From: an uncultured bacterium | GTDB lineage: Bacteria > Bacillota_I > Bacilli_A > RF39 > UBA660 | Assembly (NCBI GenBank): GCA_946560065.1 | Contig: CAMNUE010000006.1 | Coordinates: 39,332-103,331 of the forward strand | DNA length: 64,000 bases | Reading direction: 5' to 3' | Part shown: in pieces, positions 44,505-53,673 of the stretch | How the letters are laid out: each line of letters starts with the position of its first letter | Position numbering within the stretch: position 1 is the stretch's first letter | Position numbers and translations under genes: made by a program | Notes under the pieces: model-generated | Databases searched by the model: none | What the model saw: only the letters and a program-made list of their open reading frames with translations | Told to the model about the DNA's origin: nothing

Positions 44505-44989
44505 TTTATCCTCTCCTTACCTTTTATTTCAGCATTTTTTAGAACTTGTGAAATTTTTTTCATACCAGCACAACCATTTCTTAAATAGAATATATCTGGA
44601 TGAATATGTTCACACCTAGTATTATCATCTAAAAGATCATAGTAATAATAATCATGATTGTCATGTTTAAACAAACTAGTACATCCTGAAACGGAACAAT
44701 CATCAATCAACATTTTACCTGACATATTTCTTAACATAAGATCACCATTTGAAAAATAATTTACTCTATAACCTATATAAATATTATCAATACCATAATA
44801 ATTTATGTAGTCAACTAACATTCCTTTATCAACATCAACACCTAAATCTTCACAATAAAAAATCTTCTCTACTAAGTTTATATCTACTTTCTTCTTTAAA
44901 ACATTTTTTGCAAGCATTAATCTTTTCTTATTAAAGGAAGAAACCCCTTCGTCAAATAATATTCTCCTTAAAAGTTCTAAATCAACCAT
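44501..44989 (-). CDS. Unknown first gene of the Asp T-box operon
   Basis: The 162-residue soluble protein is not recognised. It has a helical N-terminal half and a Cys/His-containing C-terminal half (DDCSVSGCTSLFKHDNHDYYYY, RCEHIHPD, NGCAG). The Cys and His pattern could bind a metal. The start ATG 44989 has GGAGGAG about 5 nt upstream. An earlier ATG (45019) lies inside the T-box terminator and is rejected. Its stop overlaps the hisS start (ATGA), so translation is coupled; expression should respond to tRNA charging. Confidence 0.7.
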   Translation of the reverse strand: MVDLELLRRILFDEGVSSFNKKRLMLAKNVLKKKVDINLVEKIFYCEDLGVDVDKGMLVDYINYYGIDNIYIGYRVNYFSNGDLMLRNMSGKMLIDDCSVSGCTSLFKHDNHDYYYYDLLDDNTRCEHIHPDIFYLRNGCAGMKKISQVLKNAEIKGKERIK

Positions 44990-45007
44990 AAACTCCTCCA
45001 TTATAAT

Positions 45008-45192
45008 AAAAAAAAGCACCTTTTCTTAAGGACAGTTTTACCTGTGGTGCCACCTTATTTTATACTCTTATAACTTTTATCGAAGTTACCCGCTTCCTGT
45101 TTTTCGGATGTCTTCATCTTATTAAATTAAGCATTTTCACCAACCATACTCTCTCTAAAAATATTCATAAGATTACTCTTTCCCAAGAAGAT
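45008..45192 (-). promoter_or_regulatory. T-box leader, aspartate specifier (GAC)
   Basis: A transcribed leader on the minus strand. The T-box sequence AAGGTGGCACCAC is at 45056-45044. Stem I has AGTA and GAA loop-E partners, a lower helix ATCTTAT/ATAAGAT, the AGAGAG and GTTGGTGAA elements, and the specifier loop GAA-GAC-A. The specifier codon at 45112-45110 is GAC, aspartate, followed by the usual purine. A terminator stem GGCACC...GGTGC with eight T (45015-45008) competes with the T-box antiterminator. Uncharged tRNA-Asp should therefore turn on the downstream genes. Confidence 0.92.
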
Positions 45193-45198
45193 ATTCCT

Positions 45199-45227
45199 AT
45201 TATACAACATAAATCAAAAATAAACAA
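45199..45227 (-). promoter_or_regulatory. Promoter of the T-box operon
   Basis: On the minus strand, TTGTTT (45227-45222), a 17-nt spacer and TATAAT (45204-45199), directly before the T-box leader. Confidence 0.75.
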
Positions 45228-45235
45228 TCAAATTA

Positions 45236-46207
45236 CTAATTTTTCTTAACCATAGTCTTATCATCTTCAAGAATCTCATCTTCGAAACCAGAAACTTCAA
45301 TACCAATTTTCAAAAGCTCTTCACTCATTTTTTTCTTATTACATTTCCAAAAGACTTTGCCATCAAAATCGAAATATAATTTATCAATCTTTGTAATAGT
45401 TTCAGCAAGTCTATTCTCATATTCATCTACTGAAATTTCATCATCTAAAAATAATCGATTTTGTCTTTTCAAATACGTAAGATAAACAAAATTTCCCATT
45501 CGTTGAGCACGCTCAATCAGCTCTGAAAAATCGTAATTCTTTCCCTTAACTAAAAACCAATCCGAATCATTTAAAAATTGCATAAATTCTTCTTCTGAAC
45601 AATCCTTTATAATATCTTCTTTCAGATTATATAAATCACTATTAAAGTATAACTCTTCCATTTTATCTTTTCCAACAATACTTTCAATATCTTTAGCAAA
45701 ATTAACTAAACACTTGTAAGTATAATCAACACCTTGATCAAAAAAATATCTTTCAGTAAGCAACTCTGTATATCCCTCATTAAGTCCACCACCAATGTCT
45801 AATAAAAAAGGTCTAAATTGTCTAAAACCTATCATATAAATTCCATCATCAGTTAAATAAAAAGATGCCATATGCATTAACTCATGATAGATACTAGAAA
45901 AACAATGTTTAAGCACCATTGATATAACGTTATCAATACAATTATAATTTCCTATTGAATTTACTAAAAATAGTTTATTCTTTATTCTTAAAATTTCAAT
46001 ATTCTTTTCTAAATTCTTAAAATAAAACCTAGGTTTAACATCTTTCATTCTCTTAACAAATAAAACAACTGCTTCTCTATATCTTCTAGATACAAAATAA
46101 GCCTTCTCATCCAGTGCAAGTTCACCATAATTTTTCTTAAAAATAAAATTGCTTTCTAAATTACGTCTAATTATAATATTACACTTATTTATAAGTAAAT
46201 TTTCCAT
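45236..46207 (-). CDS. Putative gluzincin-like protein (HELMH)
   Basis: The 323-residue protein is not assigned to a named family. HELMH at 108-112 (SSIYHELMHMASFY) is followed by GLNEGYTELLTERYF about 30 residues later. The E in NEGYTE is at the distance and context of the third zinc ligand of gluzincins. No signal peptide or membrane helix is obvious, so it is probably cytoplasmic. It follows another HExxH gene (46231-47394) on the same strand, 23 nt downstream. Confidence 0.65.
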   Translation of the reverse strand: MENLLINKCNIIIRRNLESNFIFKKNYGELALDEKAYFVSRRYREAVVLFVKRMKDVKPRFYFKNLEKNIEILRIKNKLFLVNSIGNYNCIDNVISMVLKHCFSSIYHELMHMASFYLTDDGIYMIGFRQFRPFLLDIGGGLNEGYTELLTERYFFDQGVDYTYKCLVNFAKDIESIVGKDKMEELYFNSDLYNLKEDIIKDCSEEEFMQFLNDSDWFLVKGKNYDFSELIERAQRMGNFVYLTYLKRQNRLFLDDEISVDEYENRLAETITKIDKLYFDFDGKVFWKCNKKKMSEELLKIGIEVSGFEDEILEDDKTMVKKN

Positions 46208-46230
46208 AATATGCTCACCTTAAATTTTTT

Positions 46231-47394
46231 TTATTTTATAATTTCTAATCTTTTTTGATAAATCTTACTAAATTTTCCAGATAAAAGTTCTTCTCCTTCA
46301 ATAAACTTTTCATTAAATTCTTGACTTCTAATATCCATAAATCTTCTCATTAATGAAGAATTGAATCCATCTTCTAAAACTTCATCTTCTAAAAATAAAG
46401 AAATTATCGAACCATAAGCATAATAAACATTATCATTTAAATTCAAATACTCCACCTCAACATCTAAATTCTCCATATTGACAAAACCAGAAGTTATTAA
46501 TTCTCGCAATCTATCATTACTTAAATTCATATATCTATTTTTTACTAAATATCCATCACCCAATAAAGATAAAATATACGCTCCCAAAATATTTTCATGA
46601 TTAAGTATTTCAGCATCAATCTTTTTATCAATTGCTTTTTCCTTAACTATATTATTTTTTATTAAAAAGTTTAATAAAAGTCTCTCGAATAACTTAGACA
46701 TAACTTCTGGATACACAGATTTAAACATATAATTAATATATTCTGTTCCTTTAAAAGAAGAATCAAATTCACTTAAGTCATAATAATGTCCCGTCTCATG
46801 AACCAATATAAATAAAGAATCCAAATCATAATCAAAATTATGAACTAAAATATGAGAATTTCCAGTCAAAGGATTATGCAAATTTATTCCTAAATAATTA
46901 TCTGGTCCATTCCCTTTAGTCATACAAAATATTTTGCCATCTTTTAATATTTCATCAGCAAACTTTTCTAAACCTAGACTTTTACAAAAATCAAGAAATA
47001 TCAAGCAAAAATCGTTAACTCCAAAATAATCACTCTCATCACTATAAGTTGCCATCTCTTCGTCAAGTGTATTTATAAAATTATCTTCAATTTCTACCAA
47101 TATATCATTTAAATATTCTTGATGAAAATCTTTATAAAATATAAAATTATCATTAAATCTATCCATTAAAAAATCAGTTATTTTTACAAACCTTCGATAG
47201 TCATTCAAACTACCAAAGATTTTTCTTTTACTAGGATATACTTCTCTTCCTCTAATAACACTAAGTGCAGAATATAAATTACCTATATAATTATATAATG
47301 CAATTCCTGTTGAATTGTTTTTCTCTAATTTTATCATTTTCATTGTCTCATTAATTTCTTTAACTATATCTTTTTCTGTTCCAAATTCAACCAT
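46231..47394 (-). CDS. Putative M3-like zinc peptidase (HETGH)
   Basis: The 387-residue protein has HETGH at 199-203 (ILVHETGHYYDL) and later YPEVMSKLFERLLL. That spacing and the E-V-x-S-x3-E pattern resemble the third-ligand helix of M3 oligoendopeptidases such as PepF, although the protein is much shorter than the usual 600 residues. It lacks a signal peptide. It is paired with the HELMH gene downstream, so the two may act on related peptides; this is inference. Confidence 0.65.
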   Translation of the reverse strand: MVEFGTEKDIVKEINETMKMIKLEKNNSTGIALYNYIGNLYSALSVIRGREVYPSKRKIFGSLNDYRRFVKITDFLMDRFNDNFIFYKDFHQEYLNDILVEIEDNFINTLDEEMATYSDESDYFGVNDFCLIFLDFCKSLGLEKFADEILKDGKIFCMTKGNGPDNYLGINLHNPLTGNSHILVHNFDYDLDSLFILVHETGHYYDLSEFDSSFKGTEYINYMFKSVYPEVMSKLFERLLLNFLIKNNIVKEKAIDKKIDAEILNHENILGAYILSLLGDGYLVKNRYMNLSNDRLRELITSGFVNMENLDVEVEYLNLNDNVYYAYGSIISLFLEDEVLEDGFNSSLMRRFMDIRSQEFNEKFIEGEELLSGKFSKIYQKRLEIIK

Positions 47395-47439
47395 ATATAT
47401 CTCCCTAAAAACCTAAGAATATATTATATTACTAAAGTT

Positions 47440-47471
47440 AAAAAAAAGAAACTATCTATAAATAGTTTCTT
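47440..47471 (-). terminator. Terminator after dtd
   Basis: On the minus strand, AAGAAACTA and TAGTTTCTT form a 9-bp stem, followed by about eight T. It ends the rel-dtd unit. Confidence 0.85.
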
Positions 47472-47904
47472 ACTTTTCAAGCATTATTGTTGTGGGACCA
47501 ATATTAGTAATATTAACTGTCATATCAGCACCAAACTTACCTGTTTGAACTTCTATATATTTAGAAAGTTCTTCGTTAAATAAATCATATAATCTACTTG
47601 ATTCATCATTTTTCATTGCTTTTATATAACTTGGTCTATTTCCTTTCGATGTATCTGCATACAACGTAAATTGAGAAATAGATAAAATACTTCCACCAAA
47701 ATCAAGAATACTCTTATTCATTACCCCTTCCTCATCTGGAAATATTCTAAGATTTATTACTTTTTTTACTAAATATTTAATTTTATCTAAATCATCACCA
47801 TCAGTAAAACCAACAAGTAATACTAAACCACTATCTATTTTACCAATTGTCTCATTATTAACAACTACACTAGCCTTTCCACTTCTTTGTACTAAAACTT
47901 TCAT
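47470..47904 (-). CDS. dtd: D-aminoacyl-tRNA deacylase
   Basis: The 144-residue dimeric enzyme hydrolyses D-amino acids mischarged on tRNA. The family signatures are the N-terminal MKVLVQRSGKASV, the central GGSILSISQFTLYAD (the SQFTL motif) and the C-terminal TGKFGADMTVNITNIGP (the NxGP motif). It overlaps rel by 4 nt (ATGA), the same arrangement as in Bacillus, and a terminator follows. Confidence 0.95.
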   Translation of the reverse strand: MKVLVQRSGKASVVVNNETIGKIDSGLVLLVGFTDGDDLDKIKYLVKKVINLRIFPDEEGVMNKSILDFGGSILSISQFTLYADTSKGNRPSYIKAMKNDESSRLYDLFNEELSKYIEVQTGKFGADMTVNITNIGPTTIMLEK

Positions 47905-50066
47905 CGCATAGTCCTTTCTACTTTTTCAACATAATTATTTTTAGTAATTGCTAAAATAAGCTTATTCAACTGCTCTAAACCAGTTACATAACAATTTACT
48001 TCATAAACAAGTTTATCTGTTCTTCCCATTGTCTTAATACCATCAACACTAACATTCATCATTGAAATAACTTGAATCAAATCAAGCATATGATTGTCAT
48101 AGGTGTTAGTATGAATTAATATTGATGTCAAATACCTCTTATTAACATTTGTATTCCAATTAACCTCTAATGTCCTATCTTCAAGCATTTCCAGATTATG
48201 ACAATTCAATCTATGAACAGTAATACCATTACCCTTTGTAATATAACCAACTATTGGATCTCCATAAACAGGATTACAACAGTTAGCAAGATTTACCTTT
48301 ACTTTATCAAGTCCACTAACAATTATATCTGCATCAATATTTTTATTGGTAACTTTTACAACTTTAGGAGCGGCAGTCTCTTCAAACGGCTTATCAATAA
48401 CATTAATTACACCATTAACCGTTGCTTTACCATTTCCTATACTCAAGTAAATTTCTTCTAAATCTTCTACTTTTATTGCTTCACATATCTTCTTAACATT
48501 AATATCATTAATAAAATCTGCATAAGCAATTTTTCTCTTTCGTAATTCTTTTTCTAAAGAATACTTACCACGTTCAACATAAACTTCACGCTCATTTTTT
48601 GTAAAAAAACTTCTAATTTTATTTCTAGTAGCTGTTGCCTTAACAATATTAAGCCATTCTTTTGATGGAGTAGAACTTTTATTAGTATTAATTTTAACAA
48701 TATCATTATCTTGTAGTTCATAATTTAAAGGAACTATATTATTATTAACAATTGCTCCTACAGTAGTTTCTCCTACTTTAGTATGAATCTTATAAGCAAA
48801 ATCAATCGGAGTTGCACCTCGAGGTAATTCTATAACATCACCTTTAGGTGTAAAGCAATAAATATTATTATTTAATACTTCGTCTTTAACACTATTAACA
48901 AATTCCTCACTACTCATCTTATCATGGCTCAAATCAATAATTGATTTAAAAAACTGAAGTTTTTGTTCTGTTGTATTTTGTAGATTTGCAGTTGCTTTAC
49001 TACCACCATTTTCTTTGTATGCCCAATGACTAGCAATACCATTTTCCGCAACCTCATCCATATCATATGTACGAATCTGGATTTCAAATAAATAACCATC
49101 TATTCCAAATACAGTAGTATGAAGTGACTGATACATATTAGGCTTAGGCATTGCCACATAATCTTTAAATCTCTTAGGTAATGGTCTAAATTTTGAATGA
49201 ATTAAACCAAGCGCTAAATAACATTCTTGCTCTGTATTAACTAAAATTCTAAGTGCTAATAAATCATAGATATCACTAAATTTCTTACCTTTATCAAGTT
49301 TATTATAAATACTATAAATACTTTTAGCACGCCCCTTAATTTCATGAGGTATATGATATTCTGTTAATAAATCAGTAACTTCTCTTTGCATATCATAAAC
49401 TGTTTTATCACGCTCAATTTTAGTCTTGTTTAACTTTTCTGCAATATCATAGAAAACATCTGGTTTTAAATAACGTAAAGATAAATCTTCTAACTCGCTC
49501 TTAATCTTGTGAATACCCAAATGATGCGCAATTGGTGCCAAAATATCTAGTGCTTCATGAGCCTTAACTTTTTGTCTATCCTCAGGAATTGCCCACAGAG
49601 TTCTCATATTATGAAGTCTATCACACAACTTAACAATAATAACTCGAACATCTTCACTCATTCCAACAATAATCTTTTTATAATAATCAATTAGATATTC
49701 ATTTTCTGTAGAAAAATGAATTTTTGAAAGTTTTGTAACTCCTTGTACTAACTTAGTAATTTCATGTCCAAATTCTGCTTCCATCTCCTCTGCAGTACAA
49801 TCACAATCTTCCAAGACATCATGCAAAAATCCTGCCGAAATTGTCTCAAAATCAGCACCTACGGTAGTAAGAATTAAGGCTACATTCATCGGATGATAAA
49901 TGTAAGCCTCTCCACTTTTTCTATATTGTCCCTCATGCTTTGCATAAGCAAATTCATAAGCCTTTTTTATAATGTTAATTTGTTCTTCATCTTCAATATA
50001 TACTGTAACCTTTTCTAGTATATCTTCAAATGTAATATCATCCTTATTTTTTGACAAAGAACTCAT
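47901..50066 (-). CDS. rel: Bifunctional (p)ppGpp synthetase/hydrolase (Rel)
   Basis: The 721-residue stringent-response enzyme makes and degrades (p)ppGpp. The HD hydrolase domain (to about 190) has YRKSGEAYIYHPMNVA and HDVLEDCD, so hydrolase activity is probably retained. The synthetase domain (about 210-340) has GRAKSIYSIYNK and the ALRILVNT segment. TGS starts near residue 390 (CFTPKGDVIELPRGATPIDFAY), then a zinc-finger-like CCNPVYGD, and a C-terminal ACT domain. Upstream lies secDF; it overlaps dtd. Confidence 0.95.
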   Translation of the reverse strand: MSSLSKNKDDITFEDILEKVTVYIEDEEQINIIKKAYEFAYAKHEGQYRKSGEAYIYHPMNVALILTTVGADFETISAGFLHDVLEDCDCTAEEMEAEFGHEITKLVQGVTKLSKIHFSTENEYLIDYYKKIIVGMSEDVRVIIVKLCDRLHNMRTLWAIPEDRQKVKAHEALDILAPIAHHLGIHKIKSELEDLSLRYLKPDVFYDIAEKLNKTKIERDKTVYDMQREVTDLLTEYHIPHEIKGRAKSIYSIYNKLDKGKKFSDIYDLLALRILVNTEQECYLALGLIHSKFRPLPKRFKDYVAMPKPNMYQSLHTTVFGIDGYLFEIQIRTYDMDEVAENGIASHWAYKENGGSKATANLQNTTEQKLQFFKSIIDLSHDKMSSEEFVNSVKDEVLNNNIYCFTPKGDVIELPRGATPIDFAYKIHTKVGETTVGAIVNNNIVPLNYELQDNDIVKINTNKSSTPSKEWLNIVKATATRNKIRSFFTKNEREVYVERGKYSLEKELRKRKIAYADFINDINVKKICEAIKVEDLEEIYLSIGNGKATVNGVINVIDKPFEETAAPKVVKVTNKNIDADIIVSGLDKVKVNLANCCNPVYGDPIVGYITKGNGITVHRLNCHNLEMLEDRTLEVNWNTNVNKRYLTSILIHTNTYDNHMLDLIQVISMMNVSVDGIKTMGRTDKLVYEVNCYVTGLEQLNKLILAITKNNYVEKVERTMR

Positions 50067-50076
50067 CTCCCCTCAA

Positions 50077-52353
50077 TTAACAATTTATTCCCTTTATTTG
50101 TTTCTCCTCAATATCATCTTTGTATACTTTTTTAGGTTTTAAACTTTTACCAATATTTTTCTTCTCTATTGCCATAAAGATAATTGTTGCAATAAAGATA
50201 GATGAATATGTACCAGCAACTAATCCAAATAACATTGCCATGTTAAATGTAAATATTTCTTTAGAACCTAAAACTAATAATACAATAACTGGTAATAACG
50301 TTGTAACAGTTGTATAGATTGTTCTAGTAAACGTCTCTTGAATACTTAAATTACATATTTCTACAAACTTCTCTTTTGTTACCTTCTTCCAATCATATTT
50401 AGCTAAATTTTCACGAATTCTATCAAAAGATACAATTGTATCATTAATAGAATATCCAATGATTGCAAGTACTGCTGCAATAAACATTGAACTTACTTCA
50501 AATCTAAATATCGCAAATAAGCTAAACATAATTAATACATCATGTACTAAGGCAACCACTCCACCTAAAGCATAGCTAAATCTAAATCTGATTGAAACAT
50601 AAACGACAATACCAATTAAAGCTATAAGTACTGCTAAAACTGCATTTTTAATAAGTTCCTTTTGAACGATATTAGAAACAACACCAATATTAACTTTAGC
50701 ATCATACTTTTCTTCAAAATATGTGTTAACTTCTTTTACTTCATTTCCGTCAAGTGCATCATTTATTCTAATACTAATTTCATCATCAACAAATGAAATC
50801 TCACCAGATTTTAATTTTAATTCACCTAAATCGTTCTTTAAAGCTTTTTCAGTTAACTTCTCATCACTAACAATAGTAATTTCTGTACCAGCTTTATAAT
50901 CAATCCCAAGATTTAATCCCTTAGTTCCAATTAATACTGCTCCAACTACAATTATAAGTATTGATATTGCTACACATGTATTTTTATATTTAAAGAAATT
51001 AATCTTACTAAATTTATTAGGTTTAGCTTCTTCATTTTTACTAACATCTGGAATATCATTTTTATTAACACTTATAAATAATCCAACTTTATCATTAAAA
51101 TAATCTGTTTTAACAAACAACTTAAGTAATAATCTAGTTAAGAATACCATTGTAAACATTGTTACAATAACTGTAATAATTAACATTGTTGCAAATCCTT
51201 TAATACTTGATTCTCCAAGCATAAACATAATAATTGCAACAATAATAGTTGTAATATTAGAATCAATTATTGCACTAAAACTTGATTTAGAACCTTCCCT
51301 AAATGCACTAGGTAGACTCTTACCTTTCAATAATTCTTCTCTAATACGTGAAAATGTAATAACATTGGAATCAACTGCCATACCTATACCAAGTACTAAA
51401 GCCGCAATTCCTGGAAGTGTTAAAACACCACCTACCAACCAAAATACTAAAAATACCAAGAATGTATAAATCATCATAGATATAGCTGAAATAAATCCCG
51501 CAAAATGATAAATAACGATAAGTATTACTATAATAGCCGCAATTGCAACTATACCTGCAATTAAAGTAGTTTTTAATGTTTGATCACCAAAAGATGCTCC
51601 TACTGTATTAGAAGATATTTCAGTAAGTTTACTTGGAAGTGATCCACTATTAATTAAATCCACTAAATTACTAACTTCATCTTGTGTGAAATTTCCTTGA
51701 ATTATAACATCACTTGCAAATCCTTGAGATACTGTAGCTGCACTTAAACAACCAGAACCACTTGTACCACATTTATCTTTTTCTCTTTCATAGCTATTTC
51801 TAAGTGGATTATAATCAAGCCAAATAACAATCGAATTATTGCTTTGTTGACTAACTTTACTAGTAACGTCATAAAATTTATCTTTATCTTTAACGGTTAA
51901 TAATACAGCTGGATTACCTGCAGAATCTTGACTAATCTTAGCTCCTCCTGCTTTTAAAACATCACTAGTCATAAGCAAATTATTATCTGTATCTCTAAAT
52001 GATAATGTTGCAACAGTTGACAATTGAGTTCTTGCTTCTTCTGGATTTTTTACTCCAGCTAACTTAACTCTAATCTTGTCATTCCCCTCAATAATAATTT
52101 CAGGTTCACTAACACCTAAACTATCAATTCTCTTACTAAGAGTTTTGTAAGTTGCTGTTAGTTTTTCATTATTCATTTTGGAACCATCAATCGATTCAGC
52201 TTTGTAATAAATTTCAAAACCACCTTGCAAATCAAGTCCAAATTTTAAACCTTTAAATAAAGGAACAAATAAAAAACAAATTAAAGCAACTAACAAAGTT
52301 AATATTATAGAACATATTATTACTTTTTTCTTTCCATTCTTATTTTTTTTCAT
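50077..52353 (-). CDS. secDF: Fused protein-export protein SecDF
   Basis: The 758-residue membrane protein uses the proton gradient to pull translocating proteins through the Sec channel. The SecD half begins with a helix (about 10-32), then the periplasmic P1 domain (GLKFGLDLQGGFEIYY), then helices with PGIAALVLGIGMAVDSNVI. The SecF half starts near 455 with LGIDYKAGTEITI and repeats helices including IIGYSINDTIVSFDRIREN. About 12 helices in total. The Bacillus-type fusion is complete. It follows comN directly. Confidence 0.95.
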   Translation of the reverse strand: MKKNKNGKKKVIICSIILTLLVALICFLFVPLFKGLKFGLDLQGGFEIYYKAESIDGSKMNNEKLTATYKTLSKRIDSLGVSEPEIIIEGNDKIRVKLAGVKNPEEARTQLSTVATLSFRDTDNNLLMTSDVLKAGGAKISQDSAGNPAVLLTVKDKDKFYDVTSKVSQQSNNSIVIWLDYNPLRNSYEREKDKCGTSGSGCLSAATVSQGFASDVIIQGNFTQDEVSNLVDLINSGSLPSKLTEISSNTVGASFGDQTLKTTLIAGIVAIAAIIVILIVIYHFAGFISAISMMIYTFLVFLVFWLVGGVLTLPGIAALVLGIGMAVDSNVITFSRIREELLKGKSLPSAFREGSKSSFSAIIDSNITTIIVAIIMFMLGESSIKGFATMLIITVIVTMFTMVFLTRLLLKLFVKTDYFNDKVGLFISVNKNDIPDVSKNEEAKPNKFSKINFFKYKNTCVAISILIIVVGAVLIGTKGLNLGIDYKAGTEITIVSDEKLTEKALKNDLGELKLKSGEISFVDDEISIRINDALDGNEVKEVNTYFEEKYDAKVNIGVVSNIVQKELIKNAVLAVLIALIGIVVYVSIRFRFSYALGGVVALVHDVLIMFSLFAIFRFEVSSMFIAAVLAIIGYSINDTIVSFDRIRENLAKYDWKKVTKEKFVEICNLSIQETFTRTIYTTVTTLLPVIVLLVLGSKEIFTFNMAMLFGLVAGTYSSIFIATIIFMAIEKKNIGKSLKPKKVYKDDIEEKQIKGINC

Positions 52354-52650
52354 TTACCTCACCTCTATATTTTTACTACCATCATCAAAGTCTTGTAATC
52401 TTCTTTTTCTAGAATCTTTTCCCTTTAAGTGTGCATCAATCTCCCGACAATCAGCATGCATAATATCACTCACAATATCTGAAAGCATTAAATCCTTCCC
52501 ATTCTTCCACTTTTTTCGAGTTAAATAATTCCAAATATCAATATCTTTGATATAAAAATAACCTAGTCTATGCATCTCAACTTCCTTCGCATGAAGTGCA
52601 GGACTAACTCGTTTATATAACTCTTCTAATGAACTGAATTCATAATCCAC
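52354..52650 (-). CDS. Post-transcriptional regulator family protein (ComN-like)
   Basis: The 98-residue protein matches the small ComN/YrzD family (Post_transc_reg). It has a helical start with LHAKEVEMHRLGYFYIKDIDIWNYL, then RKKWKNGKDLMLSDIVSDIM. In Bacillus comN promotes comE mRNA accumulation and sits beside secDF; the same adjacency is kept here, with one nt between the genes. The name is by family and synteny; no target is visible. Confidence 0.75.
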   Translation of the reverse strand: MDYEFSSLEELYKRVSPALHAKEVEMHRLGYFYIKDIDIWNYLTRKKWKNGKDLMLSDIVSDIMHADCREIDAHLKGKDSRKRRLQDFDDGSKNIEVR

Positions 52651-52734
52651 AAAAGATCACATCCCTTTTTGAATCAATATTATTATATCGAATTACAGAA
52701 AAAAATTAAAGTCTTATTGCATAATTTCTTTATT

Positions 52735-52763
52735 TTTAAAGAAAAAATGACTTAAAAGTCATT
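52735..52763 (-). terminator. Terminator at the end of xerC
   Basis: On the minus strand, AATGACTT and AAGTCATT form an 8-bp stem with a 2-nt central gap, followed by TTTTTTCTTT. The stop codon of xerC lies in the left arm. Confidence 0.75.
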
Positions 52764-53673
52764 CCTTATTATCATTAATCTTTGCCCTTGGAAAAGAGTG
52801 ATAATAAACTTCTTTTAATCTATCAGTACTGACATGTGTATATATTTGCGTTGCTTTAATGCTCTCATGTCCAAGTAACTTTTGCACAGTAAGCAAATCA
52901 CATCCTTCATTAAGCAGATGAGTCGCAAAACTATGCCTAATCATATGTGGAGAAATACTTTTACTGATTCCTGTCTTTTTAATAATCTGATCAAGAATAT
53001 ATCTAACTCCTCTCTCAGTTAAAACTCCCCCATTATTATTTAAGAACAAAAAATCACTATTCTGTACATTCAAAGATAAATACCCATCACTTAAGTATAA
53101 CTTCAAAGCCTCTTCACAGTAATCTCCATAAGTAACATAGCGCTCTTTATTACCCTTTCCAAGAATCAAAATGTTTCTTTGTCCTAAATCAATATCTCCT
53201 ACCTTAATATTTACAAGCTCTCCAACACGTACACCAGTAGCATATAAAAGCTCTAATAAAAGTAAATCTCTCTGTCCTAGAGGTAATCTTTTATCAGGAA
53301 TATTAAACAATTCTTCTAATTCATTATATTCAAAGTATCTAGGCAACTTCTTACTCTTTTTTGGACCACTTACCAACGAAAAAACATTACTCTTAATAAT
53401 ACCCTCATTTGCTAAGTACTTATAAAAACCTCTTAAAGCACTGAGTTTACGATTAATAGATGTATTATTATCTTTCTTCTCATCCTTCAAATACATTAGA
53501 TAAAAACGTAAATCTTCATATTCTACATCTTTAAATTTTAAACATTCTGTCTCCAAATATTCTAAAAATTCCTCTATATCAATACCATAACTTTTAACTG
53601 TATAATCAGAATAATTCTTTTGAAACTTTAAATATTCTAAATAATCATTTAAGCATTGATTTTTTACTTCCAA
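52759..53673 (-). CDS. xerC: Tyrosine recombinase XerC
   Basis: The 304-residue recombinase resolves chromosome dimers at dif. An N-terminal SAM-like domain (LEYLKFQKNYSDYTVKSY) precedes the catalytic domain. The catalytic residues are Arg in TGVRVGELV, Lys near ILGKGNKER, HMIRHSFATHLL (His and Arg), His in LLGHESI, and the nucleophile Tyr in TQIYTHV. The order rbgA-rnhB-topA-xer matches Bacillus codV, favouring XerC over XerD. TTG 53673 is chosen because AGGAGA lies about 8 nt upstream; a longer form lacks a site. It overlaps the upstream unknown gene by 29 nt. Confidence 0.85.
   Translation of the reverse strand: MEVKNQCLNDYLEYLKFQKNYSDYTVKSYGIDIEEFLEYLETECLKFKDVEYEDLRFYLMYLKDEKKDNNTSINRKLSALRGFYKYLANEGIIKSNVFSLVSGPKKSKKLPRYFEYNELEELFNIPDKRLPLGQRDLLLLELLYATGVRVGELVNIKVGDIDLGQRNILILGKGNKERYVTYGDYCEEALKLYLSDGYLSLNVQNSDFLFLNNNGGVLTERGVRYILDQIIKKTGISKSISPHMIRHSFATHLLNEGCDLLTVQKLLGHESIKATQIYTHVSTDRLKEVYYHSFPRAKINDNKE

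Noticed and set aside
42379..44588. Open frames antisense to or in other frames of hisS and aspS
   Set aside because: Shadows of well-supported synthetase genes.
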